From NCBI RefSeq assembly GCF_001050155.1, contig NZ_LFVY01000020.1, positions 1-64,000 of the forward strand: a stretch of DNA of 64,000 bases, given 5' to 3'. The position numbers and the translations under genes were made by a program. Under the pieces are notes generated by a model, which was not told the origin of the DNA, made no database searches, and saw only the letters and a list, made by a program, of their open reading frames with translations. This document shows, in pieces, positions 18,109-26,174 of this stretch (the stretch's first letter is position 1; the number at the start of each line of letters is the position of its first letter). The stretch comes from Nitratireductor soli. Lineage in GTDB: Bacteria; Pseudomonadota; Alphaproteobacteria; Rhizobiales; Rhizobiaceae.

Positions 18109-18491
18109 GATGCCAGCGTTTCCTTTCCAGACAGGACGCCCTTCTCGAAAATGCGTATCGGGCGGATTTCGAAGGTGACGCTTTCGCCTTCCTTCAGCCG
18201 CTTGGCGAATTCGATGACCTCGTCGAGACTGTCGCAATCGACCATATAGAAGCCGAGCAATTGTTCCTTGGTCTCGGCGAACGGGCCGTCGAGGACGATC
18301 TGCTCGTTGCCGGAGACGCGAATGGTCGTGGCGGCGGAGGTTGGAACCAGGCGCACCGCCGGCCCCATGCGTCCCTGGTCGATCATGCCCTGCTGGACGC
18401 GGCGGCGCTTTGCCAGAACCGCGTCGTCCTCGGCCTTCGACCAGGAGGTGACGACGTCTTCATCGTGGTAGCACAGAAGAGCGTAGAGCAT
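18105..18491 (-). CDS. YciI/DGPF-domain protein 2
   Basis: 128 residues when started at [11 protein letters not shown], which has AAAGGAACCGG upstream; longer frames upstream lack family similarity. The DGPF box reads [20 protein letters not shown]. It overlaps the sigma-factor start by four bases (ATGA), forming a two-gene operon. The ECF42-type element at 18515-18541 would give a leader of about 15-20 bases. Confidence 0.87.
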   Translation of the reverse strand: MLYALLCYHDEDVVTSWSKAEDDAVLAKRRRVQQGMIDQGRMGPAVRLVPTSAATTIRVSGNEQIVLDGPFAETKEQLLGFYMVDCDSLDEVIEFAKRLKEGESVTFEIRPIRIFEKGVLSGKETLAS

Positions 18492-18514
18492 TCCGGTTCC
18501 TTTCATGAATGGAA

Positions 18515-18541
18515 GACGCGCGACCATGCCGCAATCCGACA
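18515..18541 (-). promoter_or_regulatory. Candidate ECF42 promoter of the YciI-sigma operon
   Basis: Minus strand TGTCGG (18536-18541), 17 bases, CGTC (18515-18518). The tetramer is 24 bases from the ATG at 18491. It is one of three sites in the locus with the same hexamer, tetramer and spacer length, and implies positive autoregulation. Confidence 0.68.
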
Positions 18542-18674
18542 GCCACCGTCGAGAATTTTTTCCATGCAAGGGCATGTCCGCAAACGCGCCATCCACGGGA
18601 ATATAGCGAAGAAAACTTCCTCAAGGCGCACAATCCTGATAGCTGGAAGCCGCGTCACAAACCGAGGGCCAGCC

Positions 18675-19379
18675 ATGTTCGCCAACACTTTTCCCGACCG
18701 CGCCTTGATCGCCGAAACCGTGGCCAGGATGTTGCTCGAGATCAAGGCGGTGCATTTCCGCGCCGACGAGCCGTACACCTTCACCTCGGGGCTCAAAAGC
18801 CCGGTGTATATCGACTGCCGCAAGCTGATCTCCTATCCGCGCATCCGCTCGGCGGTGATCGACTTCGCAGCTTCCGTGGTGCTGCGCGATGCGGGTTTTG
18901 AAAAATTCGATGCGGTGGCGGGCGGCGAGACGGCGGGCATTCCGTATGCCGCCTGGCTTTCCGACCGGCTGGCCCTGCCGATGCTTTATGTGCGCAAGAA
19001 ACCGAAGGGTTTTGGCCGCGATGCGCAGATCGAGGGGCATTTGAAGGATGGCGCGCGGCTGCTTCTGGTGGAGGATCTGACCACCGATGGCGGCAGCAAG
19101 GTCAAGTTCGCCGAGGCGATCCGCAAGGCCGGCGCCGAGGTGACCGACACGTTCGCCGTGTTCTACTACGATATTTTCCCCGAAACACCGAAGCGGCTCG
19201 AGGACGCCGGCATGAAGCTGCACTATCTGACCACCTGGTGGGATGTGCTGGCGGTGGCGCGCAAGGAAAAGCTGTTCGACGACAACACGCTGGCCGAGGT
19301 GGAGAAATTCCTCAACGCGCCGCTGCCCTGGTCGGCGGCCAATGGCGGGATTTCGGCGCTGGGCCAGACGGCTGACTGA
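18675..19379 (+). CDS. pyrE: Orotate phosphoribosyltransferase
   Basis: 234 residues from ATG 18675 ([11 protein letters not shown]). The N-terminal hood and substrate loop ([36 protein letters not shown]) and the PRPP-binding motif ([17 protein letters not shown]) are intact. It converts orotate plus PRPP to OMP in pyrimidine synthesis. The extra C-terminal segment ([14 protein letters not shown]...) is typical of the alphaproteobacterial form. The gene is monocistronic and converges on the OmpA gene. Confidence 0.95.
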   Translation: MFANTFPDRALIAETVARMLLEIKAVHFRADEPYTFTSGLKSPVYIDCRKLISYPRIRSAVIDFAASVVLRDAGFEKFDAVAGGETAGIPYAAWLSDRLALPMLYVRKKPKGFGRDAQIEGHLKDGARLLLVEDLTTDGGSKVKFAEAIRKAGAEVTDTFAVFYYDIFPETPKRLEDAGMKLHYLTTWWDVLAVARKEKLFDDNTLAEVEKFLNAPLPWSAANGGISALGQTAD

Positions 19380-19425
19380 GACCTCTCGAGCATCGGCGCA
19401 ACGGATCGCCGGCTTGCAGGCAGAA

Positions 19426-19533
19426 CCCGGCCGGAGGAGGGAACTTCCGGCCGGGCTCCTTCCGCTTTCCCAAAACGCGGGCACCAAGCGGAATCCTGCC
19501 GGCTGGAGCGTCGCTCTGGTTCGCTCCAGCCGG
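19426..19533. terminator. Two strong hairpins between convergent pyrE and ompA-like genes
   Basis: CCCGGCCGGA (19426-19435) pairs with TCCGGCCGGG (19446-19455) and is followed by CTCCTTCCGCTTT. CCGGCTGGAGCG (19499-19510) pairs perfectly with CGCTCCAGCCGG (19522-19533). The first probably ends pyrE mRNA; the second, read on the minus strand, would follow the ompA-like stop. Confidence 0.6.
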
Positions 19534-19551
19534 TCCTGATGCGGCGCCGGC

Positions 19552-21570
19552 TCAGTTCGCGCTGGCGACCGGCGCGACAAGCGGCGTGATGCGGCGCAGC
19601 GCGACGCGGCGGTTCTCCCGCTCGCGCTCCTCGGTGTCGATCTTCAGATAGCGCTCGCCGTAGCCCTGGGTCACCAGGTTCTCCGGCGGGATGGCGAAGA
19701 CATCGGTCAGGGCGCGGGCGACCGATTCAGCACGCCGGTCGGACAAGGCGAGGTTCGCAAGATCCGAGCCGACCGCGTCGGTGTGGCCTTCGATGAGGAA
19801 GGTTTCCGCCGGGTTGTCCTGCAGCATGCGCTCGATGGCGCCGGCGATCGATTCAAGCTCGTCGATCTCGCTCTCCTCGATATCCGCCGAGCCGAAGGCG
19901 AACTCGATCGTATCGAGATCGATGCGGCGAACCATGTCGCGGACGCGCGCCGAGCGCTTGACCTCTTCCAGGGAGTAGATGCGGCGCACCGATTCGACCG
20001 GCGGCTGCTGCAGGAAGGTGTAATAGCGGTCGGGATCGTCGGTCAGTTCGGCCTCCAGGATGTAGTCGCTGACCGGAATGGTCAGGCGCAGCGGCGGCAG
20101 GTCGCGGCCCGGATCGCGCCAGCGGGCCTCGCCGTCGAGACGGTCGTCGGGAACGAAGACCAGCACCCGCTCGTGCCCGTCCGGGGCCACCCGCACACGA
20201 CGGATGATGTCGCCATAGCGGTTGCGCACCGTGATCAGGCGCACGCCGTCGGGGCGGATCACCACCTCGCGCACGCGGCCGCGCGGCAGTTCCTCGTAAT
20301 AGACCTCGTCGTCGTCGCGTATCATGCGGTCGCTGTCGGGACTGTCGACGAAGATCTGGTTGTTGATCTCGATGATGGTGCGATTGTCGTTGAACTCCCT
20401 GACGACCTCCGTGCCTTCGTGGCGTTGACGCAGATCGCGGCGGCGTTCGCGGCGCTCCTCACGTGTGGCGCCCATCTCGATGCGCTGGCCCTCCTCGCGG
20501 ACGATGTCGCGAATCTCGTTCTTCAAGGTTTCCGGATCGATGGTTTCGGCCTGCGCCTCGGCATCGGTCTCGGGCGGTGGAGCAGCGGGTTCTTCGGCCG
20601 CCGGCGCCGGTGCGGCATCTGCCGGAGCATCCTCGCCATCGGCGGGTTGCGCCGTTCCCTCGGCTCCGCTCTCCTTCTGGCTGTCGAGGACCGGGGCGGC
20701 GTTTTCAGGCAGCGCTTCGCCGGCCGGTTCCCCGGCTTCTGCATCGGGTTCCCGCGGGGCCTCGGTCGCCGGTTCGTCCGCCGGAGTTTCGGCATTGGCG
20801 GGCGGCGGCTCGTCGGCATCGGGTTGCGGAGCGCGCTCAGGGGCAGGTTCGGGCGTCGGGACGGTTTCTTCGGCGGGTGCCTCTTCCGCCTCCGGCGCTG
20901 CTGGCGGTGTCTCTTGTGGCTGCTCGGCCTCTGGCGGTGGTGCCGCCTCGGGGGCCGGTTGCCCGGCAGCGGGAGCATCGGATTGACCCTCGGGCGCAGC
21001 TTCAGGTTCAGGCGTTTCGGCCTCCGGGGCTTCTATTTGGGGCTGCTCAGGCGCCGCCTCCCCGGAGGCGGGCTCCCCATCGGGCTGCTCGGCGGCTGGC
21101 GCTTCCTGCTCCTCAGGCTTTGCCGGAGCTTCAGCCTCTGGTGCTTCAGGCGCCGGCGCATCTTCGGCCGCAGGCGGTTCTGGCGCGGCTTCGGGCTCGG
21201 CCTGGGGTTCGGCCGGCTGCTCGGCCTGTGGCGGGGGCGCTTCCTGCTGCACTTCCGGCTGCACTTCCGGCACTGGGGCCGGCTCGGGGGCCGGCTCAGG
21301 CTCGGACGTGGGGGCAGGGGCAGATTCGGGCGCGGGGGCTTCTGCCTCCGGCGTTATCGGTTCCTCGCCCTGTGCCTCGCCTTCGCCCTGGCGCTTCTTC
21401 AACAGGGCACGCCAAGCCTCCTCGGTCATGCCTTCCGGCTTCTCGTCCGCCTGGGCGAGGATGATGCGGGCCGGCTGCGCCGTTGCGGGCGCCGGCGCGA
21501 GCACCAGGGGCGCTGCGGCAAGCAACAGGCCGAGCGCGGTGTTGGTCATCATCCGCTGTCGCGTGTTCAT
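19552..21570 (-). CDS. OmpA-family protein with long Pro/Glu/Ala-rich region
   Basis: 672 residues: a signal peptide (LGLLLAAAPLVLAPAPATAQ), a short charged segment with EAWRALLKKRQGEG, then about 270 residues of acidic PEAP-type low complexity. A central beta domain (residues about 370-540: RREDLRQRH-like heads, VVIRPDGVRLITVRNRYGDI) is followed by an OmpA/MotB peptidoglycan-binding domain at the end (IEFAFGSADIEESEIDELES, IEGHTDAVGSDLANLALSDR). Probable periplasmic or outer-membrane protein that tethers envelope to peptidoglycan, with the low-complexity part as spacer. The function of the middle domain is unknown. Confidence 0.82.
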   Translation of the reverse strand: MNTRQRMMTNTALGLLLAAAPLVLAPAPATAQPARIILAQADEKPEGMTEEAWRALLKKRQGEGEAQGEEPITPEAEAPAPESAPAPTSEPEPAPEPAPVPEVQPEVQQEAPPPQAEQPAEPQAEPEAAPEPPAAEDAPAPEAPEAEAPAKPEEQEAPAAEQPDGEPASGEAAPEQPQIEAPEAETPEPEAAPEGQSDAPAAGQPAPEAAPPPEAEQPQETPPAAPEAEEAPAEETVPTPEPAPERAPQPDADEPPPANAETPADEPATEAPREPDAEAGEPAGEALPENAAPVLDSQKESGAEGTAQPADGEDAPADAAPAPAAEEPAAPPPETDAEAQAETIDPETLKNEIRDIVREEGQRIEMGATREERRERRRDLRQRHEGTEVVREFNDNRTIIEINNQIFVDSPDSDRMIRDDDEVYYEELPRGRVREVVIRPDGVRLITVRNRYGDIIRRVRVAPDGHERVLVFVPDDRLDGEARWRDPGRDLPPLRLTIPVSDYILEAELTDDPDRYYTFLQQPPVESVRRIYSLEEVKRSARVRDMVRRIDLDTIEFAFGSADIEESEIDELESIAGAIERMLQDNPAETFLIEGHTDAVGSDLANLALSDRRAESVARALTDVFAIPPENLVTQGYGERYLKIDTEERERENRRVALRRITPLVAPVASAN

Positions 21571-21763
21571 AAGGTTTTCTCCTCGTAAGGGTGTCCCATC
21601 GACGGCTTAACCGGCCAGGAGGCTCATGGTTCCGCTTTCGGTCCCACCCGGGCGACGATTGATACCCAGGCGTGCAGAAAGATGACGCGGCGGCGGGCGA
21701 GGCGCGGCGCGATGCGCCGGCAAGCGGCTTGACGGGCGGCCGCCGGCGGGCGAAAGGTCGCTG

Positions 21764-22210
21764 ATGAGCGAGCCTTTCTGGAAAACCAAGCCGCTTGCGG
21801 CAATGAACGACGCGGAGTGGGAATCCCTGTGCGATGGCTGCGGCAAATGCTGCCTGGCCAAACTCGAGGACGAGGACACGGGCGAGATCCACTGGACCAG
21901 CGTCGGCTGCCGCCTGTTCGATGCACAGGGCTGCCGTTGCAAGGACTACGAGAACCGTTTCAAGCGGGTGAGTGATTGCGTGCGGCTGACACCGGACAAT
22001 GTCGCGACCATCAGCTGGTTGCCCTCCACCTGTGCCTACCGGCTGGTCGCGGAAGGCAGGGATCTGCCGTGGTGGCACCCCCTGGTGTCCGGCGATCCGC
22101 GGACGGTCCATGAGGCGGGGATATCCATGCTCGGCCGGGTCGAGGCGAACGAGGACGAGCTGGACACGCCGGAGGACTATTTCCCCTACATCCTTGAAAA
22201 GGAACCATAG
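21764..22210 (+). CDS. YcgN/UPF0260 cysteine-cluster protein
   Basis: 148 residues. The cluster [18 protein letters not shown] plus [16 protein letters not shown] defines the YcgN family, thought to bind a metal or Fe-S centre; conserved [21 protein letters not shown] follows. The biochemical role is not established. SD-like sequence is weak before the ATG. It is cytoplasmic, with no signal. Confidence 0.9.
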   Translation: MSEPFWKTKPLAAMNDAEWESLCDGCGKCCLAKLEDEDTGEIHWTSVGCRLFDAQGCRCKDYENRFKRVSDCVRLTPDNVATISWLPSTCAYRLVAEGRDLPWWHPLVSGDPRTVHEAGISMLGRVEANEDELDTPEDYFPYILEKEP

Positions 22211-22260
22211 GCGGGGGCACGGCGTCTTCCCTGGAAGCCCTTGAACGAGGATCGATCGAC

Positions 22261-22668
22261 ATGCCCGAACATGAAACGCAGGCGCTGGTGAAGCGCTATC
22301 TCGAAGCTTTGAACGCCGGCGACCATGCGGCGATGCTGGCCCTGGTCGGCGAGGATGTGGCGCACGACCCGTTCGACGCCGCGCGCGAGATCGGCCGCGA
22401 CAAGCTGCGCTGGCGGTTGGGCCTGGCGGCCAGGCATTTCGACGAACGGCTGGCCGACATCGCCATCATGACCGACGAAGGCGGTGTGCGGGCGGCGGCG
22501 GAATTCACCGTGCGGGGAAAATACCTGGCCGCCGCAGAGGGCCTGCCGGAAGCGAAGGGACAATCCTATGCGCTGCCCGGCGCGCTGGTCTTCGAGGTGG
22601 ATGAGGGGCTGATCACGCGCATCAGCGCTTATCGCAATCCGGTGCAATGGATGGCCGCTCTCGGCTGA
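22261..22668 (+). CDS. SnoaL/ketosteroid-isomerase-like (NTF2 fold) protein
   Basis: 135 residues with the cone-shaped alpha+beta pattern: LVKRYLEALNAGDHAAMLAL helices, DVAHDPFDAAREIGRDKLRW, and a terminal strand pair FEVDEGLITRISAYRNPVQW. Members are small-molecule isomerases, hydrolases or binding proteins, and no catalytic assignment is possible here. AACGAGGATCGATCGAC precedes the ATG. It lies 50 bases after ycgN and is possibly co-transcribed. Confidence 0.75.
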   Translation: MPEHETQALVKRYLEALNAGDHAAMLALVGEDVAHDPFDAAREIGRDKLRWRLGLAARHFDERLADIAIMTDEGGVRAAAEFTVRGKYLAAAEGLPEAKGQSYALPGALVFEVDEGLITRISAYRNPVQWMAALG

Positions 22669-22791
22669 AGCATCGGCCGCGCCCGCGCCGGTGAACGGCG
22701 CATGAATGGTTCATTCGAAAACGGTTCAGGCTGGGAGTGAGATGGTGCGCTCATCGCAGGAGCCGTTCCTGTTCAACACGAGGAGAGCACC

Positions 22792-23148
22792 ATGTTCCAC
22801 AAATTCAAAATGGCCGGCATCTCGGCCTTGATCGGTCTCGGCACCCTGATGGCGCTGCCGGCCGGCGCGCAGGCGGACAATCTTTATTTCGGTTTCGGCA
22901 TCGGCTCCCGTTCGGGCGACCACGTCGCCGGGCAGAGCGGACGCTCGCATCGCGCCGAGCGCGGACGCCATCACGATCGTGGCTGCTCGGCGCAGCAGGC
23001 GGCGCGCAAGGCCGAACGGCTCGGCATGCGCCGCGCCCGTGTGGTCGACGTGAACCAGCGAACCATTCGCGTCGTCGGCCGGGCCAACCATGGCCGCACG
23101 CAGATGATGTTCGCCCGCACCCGTGGCTGCCCGATCATCCGTTGGTAA
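22792..23148 (+). CDS. Small secreted basic protein, unknown function
   Basis: 118 residues: signal peptide MFHKFKMAGISALIGLGTL...AGAQA, then a Gly/Ser/His/Arg-rich stretch and a C-terminal half with GCSAQQAARKAERLGMRRAR and VVGRANHGRTQMMFARTRGC, two cysteines that could pair. A clear AGGAGA ribosome-binding site precedes it. Similar small periplasmic proteins are common in rhizobia, but I cannot name the function. An intrinsic terminator follows 34 bases after the stop. Confidence 0.7.
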   Translation: MFHKFKMAGISALIGLGTLMALPAGAQADNLYFGFGIGSRSGDHVAGQSGRSHRAERGRHHDRGCSAQQAARKAERLGMRRARVVDVNQRTIRVVGRANHGRTQMMFARTRGCPIIRW

Positions 23149-23181
23149 CAGGCCGGGCTTCCCGGACCACCGCCTCCAAAG

Positions 23182-23213
23182 AAAAAGCCGCCGGCGGGAC
23201 CGGCGGCTTTTTT
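23182..23213 (+). terminator. Intrinsic terminator
   Basis: AAAGCCGCCGG, loop CGGGA, CCGGCGGC and then TTTTTT: a textbook rho-independent terminator after the small secreted protein gene. The A-run on the other side lets it also end minus-strand transcription from the SIMPL gene. Confidence 0.9.
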
Positions 23214-23246
23214 GTGGTTGCGCGGGGCCGAACGAGATCGCTCGGT

Positions 23247-23975
23247 TCAGCTCTCCAGGCCGAAGGTGACGTTGACCTGGATGCGGTAGCTGTTTTCGCC
23301 GGCCTCGACGGGCACCGAATCGGCTGACGCTTCGATCCGCATCGCCTTGCCTGCATAGGGCATGGGCGACTGGCGGAAGGTCTGTTCGGAGATTTCCATC
23401 ACCTTGCCCAATTTGACGCCGCCAGCCTCGGCCAGCGTCTCGGCCTTGTCCATGGCGTCCTTCACGGCGCGCTTGCGCGCTTCGGTCAGGGTTGCCGCCG
23501 GGTCGTCATTGGTGAAGGTCAGGCCGCCACCCTGGTTGACGCCGAGCGTCACGGAGCGGTCGAGGATGTCGCCGACCTTGGCCAGGTCGCGGATGCGCAC
23601 GGTGAGCGTGTTGGCGACCTCGTAGCCGACGATGCGCGGCGCCTTTTCGTCGTTCTTGTCGTTCGGATAGACATAGCGCGGGTTGATCGACAGGCCGCCG
23701 CTCTGCAGGTCGCGCGCTTCGATGCCGGCTTCCTTCATGGCGGCGACGACGGCGGTCATCGCCTCGTTGTTGGCGTCGAGCGCCTCGCGGGCGGTGTCGG
23801 CCTCGCGCAGCACCGCAAGGGAGAGGATCGCCATGTCGGGGCTGACCGTTGCTTCGCCCTCGCCGGTGACGATGATGCGCGGCGCCTGTTCTTCGGCCAT
23901 GGCGGGGGCCGCGGCGGCGAGCGCCACCGCGAGGGCCGGAGCGGCGAAAACACCTGGAAGCATGGATTTGGTCAT
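23247..23975 (-). CDS. SIMPL domain (DUF541) periplasmic protein
   Basis: 242 residues from [13 protein letters not shown], with a signal peptide ending at AAPAMAEE. The SIMPL domain ([53 protein letters not shown]) covers the rest. Homologues (Brucella BP26, E. coli YggE) are periplasmic or outer-membrane-associated oligomers linked to oxidative-stress phenotypes. AAGGAGATTTCC lies before the ATG. It is convergent with the preceding secreted-protein gene. Confidence 0.88.
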   Translation of the reverse strand: MTKSMLPGVFAAPALAVALAAAAPAMAEEQAPRIIVTGEGEATVSPDMAILSLAVLREADTAREALDANNEAMTAVVAAMKEAGIEARDLQSGGLSINPRYVYPNDKNDEKAPRIVGYEVANTLTVRIRDLAKVGDILDRSVTLGVNQGGGLTFTNDDPAATLTEARKRAVKDAMDKAETLAEAGGVKLGKVMEISEQTFRQSPMPYAGKAMRIEASADSVPVEAGENSYRIQVNVTFGLES

Positions 23976-24108
23976 GGAAATCTCCTTTTGCGATTCCGAA
24001 AAGCGCACCTCTGTCGAGGATCAGATCGGCCACTAGCGGGGGATTGTGGGGCGATTGCGGCGAGGTGTCTTGTGCCGCGCCGAAAAAGCAATTAATCCAT
24101 CGCCCACC

Positions 24109-24185
24109 GGGCCTGTAGCTCAATTGGTTAGAGCCGGCGGCTCATAACCGCTTGGTTGGGGGTTCGAGTCCCTCCGGGCCCACCA
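24109..24185 (+). tRNA. tRNA with CAU anticodon (Met elongator or Ile2)
   Basis: 77 bases, GGGCCTGTAGCTCAATTGG to GGGCCCACCA with encoded CCA. The acceptor pairs GGGCCTG/CGGGCCC, the anticodon arm GGCGG-CTCATAA-CCGCT gives CAT, and the T-arm is GGGGGTTCGAGTCCCTC. CAU is shared by elongator Met and lysidine-modified Ile2, and I cannot separate them by eye. Its last 14 bases are repeated at 60955-60968, so it is probably an attachment site of an older island. Confidence 0.92.
24172..24185 (+). repeat. Putative attL: tRNA 3' end, direct repeat partner of 60955-60968
   Basis: CTCCGGGCCCACCA, the 3' end of the tRNA, recurs in the same orientation at 60955-60968. This is the usual footprint of a tyrosine-recombinase element at a tRNA gene. 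The intervening DNA now consists almost wholly of the transposable prophage. Confidence 0.55.
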
Positions 24186-24225
24186 AAACCATGCAATATC
24201 AATGAGTTAGAATAGTTGTAGTCGG

Positions 24226-24305
24226 TTGTAGCCGGTCGCGCGTTTCTGGAACTTTGACAGCAGGTTTTGGAGCAGCGCCGGCCCTGTAGCGGTGCTTTGA
24301 AACGC
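24226..24305. repeat. Prophage left end: inverted terminal repeat and transposase sites
   Basis: A 51-base block starting TTGTAGCCGGTCGCGCGTTT is the exact reverse complement of 60140-60190. After nine unmatched bases, GTAGCGGTGCTTTGAAACGC (24286-24305) matches 60111-60130 inverted. The layout of two conserved blocks with a 9-bp spacer suggests MuA-type binding sites. A near copy of the outer ten bases (TTGTAGTCGG) stands directly outside at 24216-24225. Confidence 0.88.
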
Positions 24306-24350
24306 CTTCACGACTGCCTGAAAGCGCAATCGAGCCATCCTTGATCGCGA

Positions 24351-24953
24351 CTACGGCCACCATTGATCATCTTCGAAGTTTTCCGGGATGCCGCTCTCGA
24401 AGGGCGCGGTACCGTCCTTCATCGCCCACGACACGGCCATGACACTTTCGATCCATGCCATGCCGCCGCTCACCAGCTCGATCATCTGGTCCGGCGTGAG
24501 CAGGTGGTTTTCGTTGTCGGCATCACGTACCGTCAACACGGCATCGGTCACGCTAGTCTCTTTGAGCGCGCGCGCCTTGATCAGCAGCCCCATGAGCGCC
24601 ACCTGGTCCTGGTCGCGTCCGGTCAACGGCACGTCGCCATAGCCTGATACCGTGAAGTCGCGGCCGGCCTCGACGCGACGCTGGCGTTCTGCGTTGACAT
24701 GCGCCCCGCCGATCGGCCCGCGCATCGCCTCCAGCTCGGCTAGCCAGTCGGCTTCGGCCTGATCGCGCGCGGCCACAAGCGCCGCCACTCGTGCTGGTGA
24801 CCAGTGTTCGGTGAGCGCCGCCTGCGCGGCTGCCGGCAAATCGGAAATGTCATCACCCGGTTGCCGCACCTGGCGCAAATAGGTTCCATCGACGACGAAG
24901 CGCAGGTTGACTGGCCCCGCTTCCATGAGTTCATAACTATCGAGTTTCATCAT
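24351..24953 (-). CDS. Phage tail protein with DUF4376-like domain
   Basis: 200 residues. The start LDSYELMEAGPVNLRFVVDG followed by TYLRQVRQPGDDISDLPAAA resembles tail-fibre-associated proteins. The middle (RQRRVEAGRDFTVSGYGDVP, QDQVALMGLLIKARAL) reads like DUF4376, and the end is acidic and Trp-rich. It is the last gene of the late operon, overlapping the fibre gene by four bases (ATGA). Probable fibre assembly or tip protein. Confidence 0.6.
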   Translation of the reverse strand: MMKLDSYELMEAGPVNLRFVVDGTYLRQVRQPGDDISDLPAAAQAALTEHWSPARVAALVAARDQAEADWLAELEAMRGPIGGAHVNAERQRRVEAGRDFTVSGYGDVPLTGRDQDQVALMGLLIKARALKETSVTDAVLTVRDADNENHLLTPDQMIELVSGGMAWIESVMAVSWAMKDGTAPFESGIPENFEDDQWWP

Positions 24954-25963
24954 GCGGCCTCATACACAGTGGTTCCGTAGATGGTGATGGTTCCGGTCAC
25001 ATCACTGTTCGAGAGCGCATTGGTAGCGGTTGTAGGCGCGCCTTTGTATAGGCGCAGCGCGTCAGTAGTGATCCCGAAGCCAAACCAGTATGTGTAGGGT
25101 GATCCCAAGCCGAGCCCGCCCCAGAAGCTTGGGAAGAAAAGAGAGCGCCTGCTCGGGCCTGACGCCATCGAGAAAGGAATTCCGCCCATCACGAACTGAC
25201 CCGTCGCACCACCGATGTTCGATACCACCAGGTAGACAGTTGCGAGAACGAGCTTGGCGCCGATCCGAACGTAAGACCCTTGCTGCTGAACGTAGGTCGG
25301 AGTGCCTGGCGTAGTGAAACCGGTCAGTGTTGGTGTCCACAACCCGGACTCCCCGATTGCAGACAGAGGAATGTTTGTCAGACCGGCACCGGAGCCTTTG
25401 AAGCTCCCCACCATCAGTTCAATACCGTGACTGGAGTGCCACCGCGTGTGCTGTACGCCGCCGATTGCAAGATCAATCGCCGAACCCAATGGACGATAGA
25501 ACCCGGTGTTAGGTGCGCCGGCCATCCCGAAATTGAGCGCCGGCGCTCCCACTGAACCGTTGGGAAGGCTGCCAATGTCTTTGACATCCATTGTCCCCAA
25601 GCCAGTGAAAAACGGCATGGTGTTCGCCGCACCGACAAGCCCGGCCAGCGCCTCGTTGTTGCCGCTCTCCAACAGTTCCACTAACGCCTGCACCGCCGCC
25701 GAGTAGCGCGAGCCGTCCGGCTGGAAGCGGATACGCAGCGGTTGACCGGCACCGGCCGCGCCGGCTGGACACGGGTTTGTCAGTGTTCCGGAGTTCTGCC
25801 CCGTCACCGCTGCAACGACGAGCGTCAACCCCTTGGCCGGCAGCAAGATCATATCGCCGGGCTGAACGTTGTTCGCCTGAAGAGCCGATCCGCTCGTGGT
25901 GAAGTTGACCGACCCGGAGGTCAGCGTGATCGTTCCGACGGTGTAATCAGGCCGTGTCGCCAT
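24950..25963 (-). CDS. Phage tail fibre / distal tail protein
   Basis: 337 residues. The N-terminal 80 residues form a beta-rich attachment domain (TVGTITLTSGSVNFTTSGSA, PGDMILLPAKGLTLVV), then a short helix, then Gly/Thr/Ser-rich beta repeats and a C-terminal domain with SLFFPSFWGGLGLGSPYTYW. Composition and position at the end of the tail operon suggest receptor binding. It shares 17 bases with the upstream small gene. Confidence 0.62.
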   Translation of the reverse strand: MATRPDYTVGTITLTSGSVNFTTSGSALQANNVQPGDMILLPAKGLTLVVAAVTGQNSGTLTNPCPAGAAGAGQPLRIRFQPDGSRYSAAVQALVELLESGNNEALAGLVGAANTMPFFTGLGTMDVKDIGSLPNGSVGAPALNFGMAGAPNTGFYRPLGSAIDLAIGGVQHTRWHSSHGIELMVGSFKGSGAGLTNIPLSAIGESGLWTPTLTGFTTPGTPTYVQQQGSYVRIGAKLVLATVYLVVSNIGGATGQFVMGGIPFSMASGPSRRSLFFPSFWGGLGLGSPYTYWFGFGITTDALRLYKGAPTTATNALSNSDVTGTITIYGTTVYEAA

Positions 25964-26174
25964 CGCCGCTCTCCTTGCTGTTCTCGACCATGTTGCCCTG
26001 CCTCTCGGCCGCGAGCTCCTGCTCCAACTGCACGATCCTGTTCGCCAAGTGCAGGTTGCGTTGTGTCAGAAAGGCCGCGAGCACCTTCGCCTCCATGGCC
26101 ACTGCGGCGGGATGGATTTCAATGGTTTCGTTCTTGCTGGCCATTGCCTCGTGCTCCGTGCTGGAGGACATCAT
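25947..26174 (-). CDS. Small phage protein with predicted coiled coil
   Basis: 75 residues starting at MMSSSTEHEAM, overlapping the upstream tail gene by four bases. Residues 28-62 (EAKVLAAFLTQRNLHLANRI and QLEQELAAERQ) look like a coiled coil. No family is recognised. Its place between two fibre genes hints at a structural or chaperone role. Confidence 0.6.
   Translation of the reverse strand: MMSSSTEHEAMASKNETIEIHPAAVAMEAKVLAAFLTQRNLHLANRIVQLEQELAAERQGNMVENSKESGDGDTA

Noticed and set aside
19783-21588. 600-codon plus-strand frame opposite the OmpA gene
   Set aside because: Shadow of the Pro/Glu-rich region; it has no start signal and consists of Gly/Arg/Leu low complexity.
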